Below are positions 7,892-14,557 of a DNA stretch of 18,108 nt, one piece after another. Source of the DNA: JAVBMB01 sp031552995 (GTDB lineage Bacteria; Bacillota; Clostridia; Oscillospirales; Butyricicoccaceae); NCBI GenBank assembly GCA_031552995.1, contig JAVBMB010000025.1:1-18108 (forward strand), read 5' to 3'. The notes below the pieces were generated by a model. It ran no database searches. It was not told where the DNA came from and worked only from the letters and a program-made list of their open reading frames with translations. A program made the translations under genes and the position numbers. The stretch's first letter is position 1, and every line of letters starts with the position of its first letter.

Positions 7892-7900
7892 TGTTACAAT
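7892..7900 (+). promoter_or_regulatory. Possible extended -10 promoter for trmN6-rsmI
   Basis: TGT directly followed by TACAAT (7895-7900) forms an extended -10 with no convincing -35. The predicted start near 7907 leaves a short leader holding the GAGGTGA ribosome site before the ATG at 7929. Weak on its own, but well placed. Confidence 0.4.
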
Positions 7901-7928
7901 ATTCTCAGATTTGTCATTGAGGTGAACC

Positions 7929-8648
7929 ATGCGCACTGTAAAACTGTTTGACGGCCATGAAATCGAACAGAGCGACAGATTTTTTAAGCTGACTCAGGAC
8001 AGCGTGCTGCTGGCCGATTTTGCGCGTGTCGCCACGGGTGAGCGGGCGCTTGACCTCGGCGCCGGTATCGGCTGCCTGGGCGTGCTTGTTATGCTGCGCG
8101 GCGGCGGGGATGTGGACGGAATCGAAATTGAACCCGATGCCGCCGCACTTGCGAGCAGCAACTACGCGCGGTGCGGCCTTGCCGCGCGCGGCAGCGTTCG
8201 CGCCGGAGACATCCGCGATTTGCCGCGCGAGCTTGCGCAAAAGTATGATGTATGCGTTTCGAATCCGCCATATTTTTCGCAAGGTCACGGCGCGGTATCG
8301 GAGAAATCGTCCATTGCCCGAGCGAGGACGGACATCACAACAGGCACCGAAGATATTTTTCTTGCCGCAAGGTTTGCGCTTAAAACCGGCGGCAGGTTTT
8401 ACATCTGTCACAAGCCGGGCGGGCTGCCCGCGCTTCTGGCCGCGTGCGCGGCGCACGGCTTCGCCGCCGGCACACTTAGGCTTGTACACCAGTCGGCGGA
8501 AAAACCGGCGAATCTCGCTATGCTGGAAGCCCGGCTCGGCCGCGCATGCAAGCTCGAAATTATGCCGCCTCTGTTTATCACATCCGGCGGTGAGCCGACA
8601 GAGGAATACAGACGCATATATTCGGACACGGAAGGGACTGTGACATGA
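7929..8648 (+). CDS. tRNA1(Val) A37 N6-methyltransferase-like protein (TrmN6/YfiC family)
   Basis: Class I SAM-dependent methyltransferase of 239 aa. The family prototype, E. coli YfiC/TrmN6, methylates N6 of adenosine 37 in tRNA1-Val. The N-terminus QSDRFFKLTQDSVLLADF (14-31) matches the family pattern around the D-x-x-LLA-F segment. SAM motif I is LDLGAGIG (41-48), the acidic residue binding the ribose lies in DGIEIEPDA (63-71), and the catalytic motif is NPPYF (112-116), as expected for an N6-adenine enzyme. GAGGTGA lies shortly before the ATG. Its stop overlaps the rsmI ATG as ATGA, so the two are translationally coupled; this yabB-rsmI (yraL) pairing is common in Firmicutes. The exact tRNA target in this organism is inferred. 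Confidence 0.88.
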   Translation: MRTVKLFDGHEIEQSDRFFKLTQDSVLLADFARVATGERALDLGAGIGCLGVLVMLRGGGDVDGIEIEPDAAALASSNYARCGLAARGSVRAGDIRDLPRELAQKYDVCVSNPPYFSQGHGAVSEKSSIARARTDITTGTEDIFLAARFALKTGGRFYICHKPGGLPALLAACAAHGFAAGTLRLVHQSAEKPANLAMLEARLGRACKLEIMPPLFITSGGEPTEEYRRIYSDTEGTVT

Positions 8649-9478
8649 AGGGCAAGCTGTATGTGGTGGCGACACCGATTGGGAATCTGGGCGATATTTC
8701 CGCCCGTGCGGTGGAGACACTGCGATGTGTTGACTTTATTGCCGCGGAGGACACGAGGGTCAGCGCCAAGCTTTTGAACAGGTTTCAGATAAAAACCCCG
8801 CAGATGAGTTATTTTGAACATAATCGCAGGCAAAAGGGCGAGATGATTGTCTCGCGTCTGGCCGGCGGCGAAAGCTGCGCGCTGATTACCGATGCCGGCA
8901 CTCCTGCGATATCCGACCCCGGCAGCGACCTTGTTGCAATGTGTCACGAGGCCGAAATCGAGGTCGTGGCGATTCCCGGGCCAAGCGCCGCAATTGCGGC
9001 GCTGTCGATTTGCGGTATGGACAGCGGCAGATTCACATTCGAAGGATTTCTGTCAACGAACAACAAGAGCCGCAGGCAGCACCTTGAAAGCCTTCGCGCA
9101 GAGACACGGACCATGGTGTTTTACGAGGCGCCTCACAAGCTAGCGGCGACGCTGGAAGACATGCTGACGTACCTTGGCGACAGGCCGGTTGCGCTGTGCC
9201 GAGAGATAACAAAGCTTCACGAGACCGTCATCCGCACGACACTTGGCGCGGCGCGGGTCCGCTATCAAACCGAGGCGCCTCGCGGCGAGTTTGTGCTGGT
9301 TGTCGCCGGCGGTGACGCCGAGCCTAAGGATGCGGAGCCGTCCGACCTGCTTGGCGAAGTTAAAGCGCTTATTGATGACGGGCTGAGCCTGACCGACGCC
9401 GTCAAGACTGTGTCACGCCTGCGCAGCGCACCGCGCAATCCGCTGTATAAACAGGCGCTCGAGCGGTTCAAGCAGTGA
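8645..9478 (+). CDS. rsmI: 16S rRNA C1402 2'-O-methyltransferase RsmI
   Basis: SAM-dependent enzyme that 2'-O-methylates cytidine 1402 in the decoding centre of 16S rRNA. The 277-aa protein is of normal length and has the tetrapyrrole methylase fold. VVATPIGNLGDIS (7-19) is the RsmI hallmark. EDTR (35-38), YFEHN, ITDAGTPAISDPG, GPSA and EAPHK(L) follow in the expected order, with a C-terminal extension ending in NPLYKQALERF. The start overlaps the trmN6-like gene by four bases. The operon ends at the hairpin at 9514-9549. Secure assignment. Confidence 0.96.
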   Translation: MKGKLYVVATPIGNLGDISARAVETLRCVDFIAAEDTRVSAKLLNRFQIKTPQMSYFEHNRRQKGEMIVSRLAGGESCALITDAGTPAISDPGSDLVAMCHEAEIEVVAIPGPSAAIAALSICGMDSGRFTFEGFLSTNNKSRRQHLESLRAETRTMVFYEAPHKLAATLEDMLTYLGDRPVALCREITKLHETVIRTTLGAARVRYQTEAPRGEFVLVVAGGDAEPKDAEPSDLLGEVKALIDDGLSLTDAVKTVSRLRSAPRNPLYKQALERFKQ

Positions 9479-9513
9479 TATGCGACCCGCAGAAACGACA
9501 TGAACATACAGTA

Positions 9514-9549
9514 AAACCCCGGGGAAAAGTATCCCGGGGTTTGATTTTT
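9514..9549. terminator. Rho-independent terminator after rsmI (also facing spmB)
   Basis: A 10-bp stem AAACCCCGGG (9514-9523) pairs with CCCGGGGTTT (9533-9542) around a 9-base loop and is followed by GATTTTT. On the minus strand the stem is followed by TTTTAC, so it may also end spmAB transcription coming from the right. Confidence 0.85.
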
Positions 9550-9597
9550 ACAGTATTAATACCCGGCGATACGGGCTTAACGTTTATGCCGGCGGTG

Positions 9598-10107
9598 TTA
9601 CATCAGCAGACGTACGGCTATGCCCGACATGATAAACGCGGCAAGGTCGGCGGACAGCGCTGCCGGCACGGCGTATGCGGTATTTTTTATGCCAAGATAC
9701 GCGGTGTACACCCCGATAGTGTAAAAGCTGGTCTCGCTCGAGCCGAGCATAACCGCCGCAATGCGCCCCGCAAGGCTGTCCGGGCCGCATTCGGCAATCA
9801 CCCCGCTGCCGATACTAAGCGCGCCGCTGCCGGAAAACGGGCGCAAAAGCGCCAGCGGCAGGCAGCTTGGAGGTATGCCCAGCGGCGCGACAATCGGTGC
9901 GGCAAAGCCGCACAGCAGTTCTACGGCGCCGCTTGCTCGAAGCATTGACAGCGCAACAAGCATGATGAGCATCGCGGGGAATATACCGGCGCACACCTTA
10001 AGGCCCGATTTGACGCCGCACACAAGCGCGTCGTACACATCAACCCCGCGTATTACGCCGTGTACGATTATCCCGGCTATGGCTATAGGTACAATATAAC
10101 CGCTCAT
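9598..10107 (-). CDS. spmB: Spore maturation protein B
   Basis: Integral membrane protein of the Gate (nucleoside recognition) domain family. In Bacillus, spmA and spmB are needed for proper core dehydration and heat resistance of the spore. From the ATG at 10107 the product is 169 aa (B. subtilis SpmB is about 178). It starts MSGYIVPIAIAGIIVHG and shows the conserved block PFSGSGALSIGSGVI (about 89-103), then ECGPDSLAGRIAAVMLGSSETSFYTI, which is diagnostic for SpmB, and several hydrophobic helices. The frame extends upstream to 10182, but that region lies inside spmA, while the ATG at 10107 makes an ATGA overlap with the spmA stop, so it is preferred. It is co-transcribed with spmA and ends shortly before the hairpin at 9514-9549. 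Confidence 0.94.
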   Translation of the reverse strand: MSGYIVPIAIAGIIVHGVIRGVDVYDALVCGVKSGLKVCAGIFPAMLIMLVALSMLRASGAVELLCGFAAPIVAPLGIPPSCLPLALLRPFSGSGALSIGSGVIAECGPDSLAGRIAAVMLGSSETSFYTIGVYTAYLGIKNTAYAVPAALSADLAAFIMSGIAVRLLM

Positions 10108-10688
10108 CTCCCGCGCCGCGCGCCGCGAAGCGTCTTTGCCGCCAGCACGCCGACAAGAACAGACGCGGCGCTGGCAAGCCACACGGCAGGCAATATATCG
10201 TAAGGCTGCGCCGCGCCGTGCTGCGCCCTGACCGCCGCAATCGTCGTGGGCAGCAGCTGCATTGATGCGGTATTGATTATTATCAGCAGGAACACCGCGT
10301 GCGGGGGTTCTCCTTTTTGGCGCGACAACTCTTGCAGCCGCTTTGCGGCGCGCAGCCCGGCGGGGGTTGCTGCGTTCCCAAGGCCAAGCAGATTTGCCGC
10401 CATGTTTTGAGAAATTGCCTCGCGCGCTTCATTGTCTTTGCCATAGCTGCCAAACAGCAGCGTGATGAGCGGGCCGAGAAGCCGCGCGAACCCGCGGCTT
10501 AGTCCGCTGCGGTTCATCACTTCCATAATCCCGCTCCAAAGGCATATCGCGCCGCCAATTCCCAGCAGCAGATTTACCGCTTCCTTTGCGCCGGCTATGC
10601 TCGCCTGCGATACGGCATCCATGCTCTTGCAAGCCAGAGCACACACTATCGACACAACCATTAATAATGCGACAATTTTTGACATCAT
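10104..10688 (-). CDS. spmA: Spore maturation protein A
   Basis: Partner of SpmB, a membrane protein involved in spore core dehydration. The 194-aa product (B. subtilis SpmA is about 196) shows the family pattern: an N-terminal hydrophobic helix, WSGIMEVMNRSGLS (51-64), LFGSYGKDNEAREAISQNMAANLLGLGNAATPAGLRA (the central Gate-domain signature), and IINTASMQLLPTTIAAVRA towards the C-terminus, with a second hydrophobic helix near the end. GAGG lies ten bases before the ATG at 10688. I could not find a convincing vegetative promoter upstream; a sporulation sigma factor is expected from Bacillus but is not proven here. It is divergent from abrB, with 243 AT-rich bases between them. Confidence 0.94.
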   Translation of the reverse strand: MMSKIVALLMVVSIVCALACKSMDAVSQASIAGAKEAVNLLLGIGGAICLWSGIMEVMNRSGLSRGFARLLGPLITLLFGSYGKDNEAREAISQNMAANLLGLGNAATPAGLRAAKRLQELSRQKGEPPHAVFLLIIINTASMQLLPTTIAAVRAQHGAAQPYDILPAVWLASAASVLVGVLAAKTLRGARRGR

Positions 10689-10821
10689 AATACATTTTCC
10701 TCATATATCCTGTGATATAAAACGAGACGAAAGTTGCATTTTGAGACAAATATCCAAATAAATTGACAAATCTGGGAATTTTTCAGCAGAAAAAGTTAAC
10801 AAATTATATTTATTAAAACAA

Positions 10822-10850
10822 TTGACAAGAAATGTAAATTCTGCAATAAT
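10822..10850 (+). promoter_or_regulatory. Sigma-A-type promoter of abrB
   Basis: TTGACA (10822-10827), a 17-base spacer, then AATAAT (10845-10850). Transcription would start near 10857 and give a leader of about 75 bases. The whole gap 10689-10931 is clearly more AT-rich than its neighbours, as expected of an AbrB-type binding region, but no specific operator was identified. Confidence 0.8.
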
Positions 10851-10931
10851 AGTAACTGTAACAGGAAAATTGTTGCAAAAGGTCATGTCTGAAATATTTT
10901 TGTCGTATTCCCATGCAAAAGGAGTAACACT

Positions 10932-11171
10932 ATGAAATCTACCGGTATTCTTAGAAAGATTGATAACCTTGGCAGAATCACTTTGCCAATTGAGCTGAGG
11001 CGGAACCTGGAAGTTGACTGTGGCGACCCTCTCGAAATTTATTCGGAGGCGAATTCCATAGTACTTAAAAAGTACGAGCCTGACTGCATATTCTGCGGAA
11101 GTACAAAGAAGTTGTTGAAGTACAAAGGGAAAAATATCTGCGAAAACTGCCGCCGCGAGATGACGCCGTAA
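10932..11171 (+). CDS. abrB: AbrB-family transition-state regulator with C-terminal cysteine motif
   Basis: Small DNA-binding regulator of the SpoVT/AbrB swapped-hairpin fold. The 79-aa protein opens MKSTGILRKIDNLGRITLPIELRR, the AbrB N-terminal DNA-binding half, with LEIYSEANSIVLKKYEP completing the domain (about 1-50). The tail (51-79) holds two CxxC pairs, Cys52/Cys55 and Cys70/Cys73, which could bind zinc; this tail is usual in clostridial AbrB proteins and absent from B. subtilis AbrB. AAAGGAG precedes the ATG with good spacing. The gene is monocistronic with its own promoter and a strong terminator. In Bacillus AbrB represses stationary-phase and sporulation genes during growth, so its place next to spmAB is suggestive only. 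It could be an AbrB paralog rather than the master copy. Confidence 0.92.
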   Translation: MKSTGILRKIDNLGRITLPIELRRNLEVDCGDPLEIYSEANSIVLKKYEPDCIFCGSTKKLLKYKGKNICENCRREMTP

Positions 11172-11200
11172 CAACCGGCACTTAAGTGATATATACTGTC

Positions 11201-11240
11201 GCCGACCGGTTTTGATGCAAAACCGGCCGGCATCTTTTTT
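11201..11240 (+). terminator. Rho-independent terminator of abrB
   Basis: A 14-bp stem with a single mismatch (11201-11214 with 11218-11231; the inner nine pairs CCGGTTTTG/CAAAACCGG are perfect) closes an ATG loop and is followed by ATCTTTTTT. A further GCCGGC at 11241-11246 could pair with 11226-11231 as an alternative hairpin. Confidence 0.9.
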
Positions 11241-11258
11241 GCCGGCATGAGAAAACTA

Positions 11259-11287
11259 TTTACTTTTGAGCCGGAAACCTATAAAAT
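11259..11287 (+). promoter_or_regulatory. Sigma-A-like promoter for the orphan protein gene
   Basis: TTTACT (11259-11264), 17-base spacer, TAAAAT (11282-11287). Transcription would begin near 11294, about 40 bases before the ATG at 11336. It directly follows the abrB terminator, consistent with an independent unit. Confidence 0.6.
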
Positions 11288-11335
11288 AAGCGAGAGGCCT
11301 GCTTGGCCGCAATATGCAGTTTGAGGAGCGAGGAC

Positions 11336-11860
11336 ATGAAAAATTTTACTCCAGCCCTTATACATACCGGCAAGGAGAAGTTCAGCCTGAAACGGCTGCT
11401 GTTCGGCAGCGCCGCAGCGTCAAAGAATCATTACTTCCGCGCCACCAGTAAGGACGGCAGGACATACCTCCTGTGGCTTGAGAGCGACAGGATGGGGAAT
11501 ATGATGGCCTTCCCCTGTGTTCTGGAAGAGGACGGCGACCCGATGGTGTATCTGCCGGGCTACGGCGGCAAGCAAAAGGCGAAGAACAACGCTGTGATTC
11601 AGCGTTGGCATTTGCTTATCAACCCGGGCACATTTGCGGATGAGTTTAACTATGCCGAGGTTGAATCGGCCGAGTTTCAAAAGGAATACAGCCGTTACCG
11701 CGCGGACGCCGCTTTTGGCCCCACACCGGACGCCGACAAGACGCCGGACAGCGAGCTGCTTATTGCGCCCGAAAATGAAAACGACACAACCGGTGACGCC
11801 GTTTCGGCTGACGACGAGGAGCCGCCAGTGTCCGAGAGCGAGAATGACGACGCGCAATAG
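11336..11860 (+). CDS. Uncharacterised protein with acidic C-terminal tail
   Basis: I do not recognise this 174-aa protein. It has no signal peptide or membrane helix. The N-terminal part is basic (KEKFSLKRLLFG, about 12-23) and is followed by a segment that looks like a small beta-rich fold (NHYFRATSKDGRTYLLWLESD, then MAFPCVLEEDGDPMVYLPGYGG), about 30-80. A WHLLINPGTFADEFNYAEVE stretch (about 92-111) precedes a low-complexity acidic tail rich in Asp, Glu, Pro and Ser (about 125-174). The ATG at 11336 has GAGGAGCGAGG just upstream; the frame could begin earlier, at 11303, but without a ribosome site. The gene stands alone between a promoter and a strong terminator, and its codon use looks like its neighbours, which supports a real gene. 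No function is proposed. Confidence 0.8.
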   Translation: MKNFTPALIHTGKEKFSLKRLLFGSAAASKNHYFRATSKDGRTYLLWLESDRMGNMMAFPCVLEEDGDPMVYLPGYGGKQKAKNNAVIQRWHLLINPGTFADEFNYAEVESAEFQKEYSRYRADAAFGPTPDADKTPDSELLIAPENENDTTGDAVSADDEEPPVSESENDDAQ

Positions 11861-11881
11861 CGCGACGCCACGGCAGAGCAC

Positions 11882-11919
11882 AAAGGGAAGTATTGATGAC
11901 ATCAATACTTCCCTTTTTT
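11882..11919. terminator. Long perfect hairpin with T-run, terminator between convergent genes
   Basis: AAAGGGAAGTATTGATG (11882-11898) is followed by one base and its exact reverse complement (11900-11916), then the T-run continues to 11919. In practice the loop will be a few bases wide. It ends the orphan gene on the plus strand and lies just after the VOC gene on the minus strand, where the tail CCCTTTGTG is poorer. Confidence 0.9.
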
Positions 11920-11936
11920 GTAAGCTTAAGCTTGCG

Positions 11937-12302
11937 TTACCTGTTAGCAGGCAATATCTCCACCCAGTAGCCGTCCGGGTCCTCGATAAAATACAGCCCC
12001 ATGCCAAGGTTTTCGTAGCATATACAGCCCATTTCGCTGTGCAACGCGTGCGCCGCTTCATAGTCATCGACAGACAGACAGAAGTGAATTTCGTTCTCAC
12101 CGAGGTCATATGGCTGCGGATGGTCATCAAGGCATGTCAGCTCAAGCCGCCAGTCTGTGACGCCGTCGCCCATGAACACAAGCGTAAAGCCCTCGCGCTG
12201 CTTGCGCGCCAGCTCCTTTAATCCGAGCGCCTTTGTATAAAAATCAACCGACTTGCCGAGGTCGCTTACATTGATGTTGTTATGCTTGAATATGAACTGC
12301 AC
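11937..12302 (-). CDS. VOC family protein, lactoylglutathione lyase (glyoxalase I)-like
   Basis: 121-aa metalloprotein of the vicinal oxygen chelate superfamily. Glyoxalase I members isomerise the hemithioacetal of methylglyoxal. Two beta-alpha-beta-beta-beta modules are visible: the first around NNINVSDLGKSVDFYTKALGLKEL (8-31), the second around EIHFCLSVDDYEAAHALHSEMG (71-92). All four expected metal ligands are present: His7, Glu54 (RLELT), His73 and Glu115 (YWVEILP), and the closing FIEDPDGYWVEI is a family hallmark. The start is GTG at 12302, with AAAGGGGGC eight bases upstream; longer in-frame starts would run deep into the preceding gene. It overlaps the zinc-ribbon gene by 23 bases and is last in the tsaE operon. 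Clostridia usually lack glutathione, so the true thiol or substrate is uncertain. Confidence 0.87.
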   Translation of the reverse strand: MQFIFKHNNINVSDLGKSVDFYTKALGLKELARKQREGFTLVFMGDGVTDWRLELTCLDDHPQPYDLGENEIHFCLSVDDYEAAHALHSEMGCICYENLGMGLYFIEDPDGYWVEILPANR

Positions 12303-12783
12303 AGCTTTTGCCCCCTTTAAAAATAATATCTGTTTTACCCTCATCCGCCGCGTCAGCCGTGCCGTAGTACCACTGCACATCGTAATCGAAGTGCCTTTCA
12401 ATCTCGGGCACCACATATTTCATCGTCATGTCCCAGGCAAGCGCTGTGAGCAGACAGACAAATATGATAAACAAAAGCGCACCGCGCGCAAACGCGCGCA
12501 GATGCGGGTTACGCGTGCCGCCGCATGACCAGACAATCACAAAACCAAAGCCGACAAGCGGAATGCAAAACAGCAGCAGACAGCCGAAATATGCCCACAT
12601 CGAAAGCGGCTTTACCGCCGGGCTTTGCTGCGGACGACTGTCCCCCCTCGGCGCGCTTTGCGGCGTGGGGCAGGCGGCGCGCGTCTCGCTGTACTCCCCT
12701 GCAACCGGCAGCTCGCTGCCGCAGAATATACAGAATCTTGAATCGTCCGGATTCCTGCCCCCACATTTACCGCACTTAATCAT
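12280..12783 (-). CDS. Zinc-ribbon membrane protein of unknown function
   Basis: A 167-aa protein with an N-terminal zinc ribbon: CGKC at residues 4-7 and CIFC at 18-21 (MIKCGKCGGRNPDDSRFCIFCG), the common zinc-ribbon/DZR-like pattern. A Pro/Ser-rich linker (about 27-58) follows. Then come two hydrophobic helices (about 62-85, WAYFGCLLLFCIPLVGFGFVIVW, and 99-118, FARGALLFIIFVCLLTALAW) separated by a short basic loop, and a polar C-terminal tail. The ribbon is probably cytoplasmic. AGGAGGGG stands close before the ATG at 12783. The gene lies between upp and the VOC gene in an apparently single transcript. Such ribbon-plus-two-helix proteins are frequent in Clostridia, but I know of no established role. 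Confidence 0.82.
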   Translation of the reverse strand: MIKCGKCGGRNPDDSRFCIFCGSELPVAGEYSETRAACPTPQSAPRGDSRPQQSPAVKPLSMWAYFGCLLLFCIPLVGFGFVIVWSCGGTRNPHLRAFARGALLFIIFVCLLTALAWDMTMKYVVPEIERHFDYDVQWYYGTADAADEGKTDIIFKGGKSCAVHIQA

Positions 12784-12813
12784 ATATCCCCTCCTGTATC
12801 ATAAGCACAGGCG

Positions 12814-13443
12814 TTATTTCGTGCCGAAAATACGGTCACCTGCGTCACCAAGTCCGGGAACTATATAGCCGTGGTCGTTAAGCTTCTCGTCCAGCGCGGC
12901 GCAGTATATGTCAACATCGGGATGGGCGTCCTGCATAACTTTGACACCCTCCGGCGCCGCAATTATGCACATCAGGCGGATGCTTTTAACCCCGCGCTGT
13001 TTGAGGAACCCAATCGCCGCGACGGCGCTGCCGCCGGTTGCCAGCATAGGGTCGACGACAAACACATCGCGCTCGCTGATATCAGACGGAAGCTTGCAAT
13101 AGTATTCTACAGGCATAAGCGTCACCGGGTCGCGGTACAGACCGATGTGCCCCACCTTGGCCGACGGTACGAGGTTGAGCATACCGTCAACCATGCCAAG
13201 CCCGGCGCGCAGTATAGGGACAATGGCCAGTTTTTTGCCCGACAGCGTGCGGCATTCAGCTGTTGAGACGGGGGTTTCAACCATAGTCGCCTCCGTCGAA
13301 AGGCCGCGCGTCGCATCGTAGCACATCAGCATCGCAATCTCTCCGACAATTTCGCGGAACTCCTTGACGCCGGTATCCTTATTCCTGATTATCGACAGTT
13401 TGTGCTGAATAAGCGGATGATCGAACACTTGAAACATACTCAT
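12814..13443 (-). CDS. upp: Uracil phosphoribosyltransferase
   Basis: Pyrimidine salvage enzyme that makes UMP from uracil and PRPP in the cytoplasm. The 209-aa protein has the usual length and order: FQVFDHPLIQHKLSIIRNKDT at the N-terminus, a middle segment with AIVPILRAGLGMVDG, GHIGLYRDPVTLMPVEYYCKLP, the PRPP-binding loop VVDPMLATGGSA, and the uracil-binding C-terminal region YIVPGLGDAGDRIFGTK. AAAGG lies seven bases before the ATG at 13443; a second ATG two codons later is possible. It follows rpiB by 42 bases. The pair rpiB-upp is a frequent neighbour arrangement in Firmicutes, linking pentose phosphates to PRPP-dependent salvage. Confidence 0.97.
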   Translation of the reverse strand: MSMFQVFDHPLIQHKLSIIRNKDTGVKEFREIVGEIAMLMCYDATRGLSTEATMVETPVSTAECRTLSGKKLAIVPILRAGLGMVDGMLNLVPSAKVGHIGLYRDPVTLMPVEYYCKLPSDISERDVFVVDPMLATGGSAVAAIGFLKQRGVKSIRLMCIIAAPEGVKVMQDAHPDVDIYCAALDEKLNDHGYIVPGLGDAGDRIFGTK

Positions 13444-13485
13444 ATTATATCCTTTCCAGAAAAATGCGCTGAGTTCGGCACGGTG

Positions 13486-13926
13486 TTATCTGTCCTCTAT
13501 ATCGCTTATCATATCAACCCGCGTCTGATGCCTGCCACCCTCGAACGGCTGCGCGACAAATGTGTCGACAATCATCAGCGCAAGGCCGTGGCCGGTTACT
13601 CTCTCGCCCAGGCAAAGGATATTGGCGTCGTTGTGAGCGCGTGTCATAGCGGCGCTGAAGCAGTCTCCGACGACGGCGGCGCGTATGCCTTTTATCTTGT
13701 TGGCCGCCATCGACATGCCGATGCCGGTACCGCACACAAGAATGCCCAGCTCTGCGTCACCGCTCTTGACCTTCTGCGCCACTTTTTCTGCATACACCGG
13801 ATAGTGGCACGAGCTGTCGTCATACGTGCCGCAGTCATCAACATCATGCCCGGCCTGCTCGAGATGCGGTTTAATGACCTCCTTGAGACTGAAGCCGCCG
13901 TGATCGCTGCCCAATGCGATTTTCAT
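13486..13926 (-). CDS. rpiB: Ribose 5-phosphate isomerase B
   Basis: Interconverts ribulose 5-phosphate and ribose 5-phosphate in the non-oxidative pentose phosphate pathway. The 146-aa product matches the RpiB/LacAB family: MKIALGSDHGGFSLKE (1-16), a YDDSSCHYPVYAEKVA segment, CGTGIGMSMAANKIKGIRAAV (65-85, with the catalytic Cys65), then NDANILCLGERVTGHGLA and FEGGRHQTRV near the C-terminus. The ribosome site AAAGGATGA overlaps the tsaB stop; the gap to tsaB is seven bases. It is the third gene of the tsaE operon. Confidence 0.96.
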   Translation of the reverse strand: MKIALGSDHGGFSLKEVIKPHLEQAGHDVDDCGTYDDSSCHYPVYAEKVAQKVKSGDAELGILVCGTGIGMSMAANKIKGIRAAVVGDCFSAAMTRAHNDANILCLGERVTGHGLALMIVDTFVAQPFEGGRHQTRVDMISDIEDR

Positions 13927-13933
13927 TGAATAT

Positions 13934-14557
13934 TCATCCTTTCAACTTTTCCTCACGCAGCCTTTCGGCCTGCGGTTTTTTTAAATAAACCGGCTCGACG
14001 GAATGGCAATCTCCCACCTCGCCGTTTTCTGCCATATATACCGCCGCCAGCGCCGTACCGTATGACGACTGTGTGTCGGTGAGAACCGTGTCGCAGCCGA
14101 GCGCCTCCGCCTCGGCAGCGATATCGCCGGACAGCGCCGCGGCATCTTGCGTAATGCGGGTTATAGCGCCATGCCCGCGGCGAAAAAACGCGTAATAATA
14201 CTCGTCATTAAGCGCGGTAATACGGCAGCAAACGACGCCGTCGCGCTTGTGCTGCCACGCCATAGCCAGCAGCGACGACACGGCGGCGCACGGCTTATTC
14301 TGCGTCCAGCCGAAGCCCTTGACGGCGGCTGTGCCTATCCTGACACCGGTGAACGAGCCGGGGCCGACAGCTGCCGCGAATAAATCGACATCGCCGACCG
14401 ATACACAGGCATCCCGAAGCAGACGGCGGCACAGCGAAAGCAGCGTGCTGCTGTGGTCGCGCATAGAATCCTGACAGAGCGTCGCCGGCGCCTCGCCGCG
14501 GCGAAGCAATGTACACGACGCGATTTTACCCGATGTATCAAGCGCAAGAATCGTCAT
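13934..14557 (-). CDS. tsaB: tRNA threonylcarbamoyladenosine biosynthesis protein TsaB
   Basis: Non-catalytic partner of TsaD in the complex that transfers threonylcarbamoyl to A37 of ANN-decoding tRNAs (t6A). The 207-aa protein has the ASKHA fold: MTILALDTSGKIASCTLL at the start, DHSSTLLSLCRRLL (34-47), and the highly conserved GPGSFTGVRIGTAAVKG (65-81). The C-terminal half is poorly conserved, as is usual; it lacks the extended tail seen in some relatives. The gene begins within the last 20 bases of tsaE, and its ribosome site AAAGGTGA is somewhat far from the ATG. In many Firmicutes tsaE-tsaB is followed by rimI and tsaD; here it is followed by rpiB and upp instead. Confidence 0.95.
   Translation of the reverse strand: MTILALDTSGKIASCTLLRRGEAPATLCQDSMRDHSSTLLSLCRRLLRDACVSVGDVDLFAAAVGPGSFTGVRIGTAAVKGFGWTQNKPCAAVSSLLAMAWQHKRDGVVCCRITALNDEYYYAFFRRGHGAITRITQDAAALSGDIAAEAEALGCDTVLTDTQSSYGTALAAVYMAENGEVGDCHSVEPVYLKKPQAERLREEKLKG

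Noticed and set aside
7914..8720. 268-codon minus-strand frame opposite the trmN6-like gene
   Set aside because: The plus strand carries a SAM methyltransferase with motif I and NPPYF and a ribosome site; the antisense frame has none.
10701..11174. 157-codon minus-strand frame across the abrB gene and its promoter
   Set aside because: Antisense to a clear AbrB; spans the AT-rich promoter and has no ribosome site.
11921..11934. AAGCTTAAGCTT double palindrome after the 11882 terminator
   Set aside because: Short, low complexity and with no context; chance is enough.
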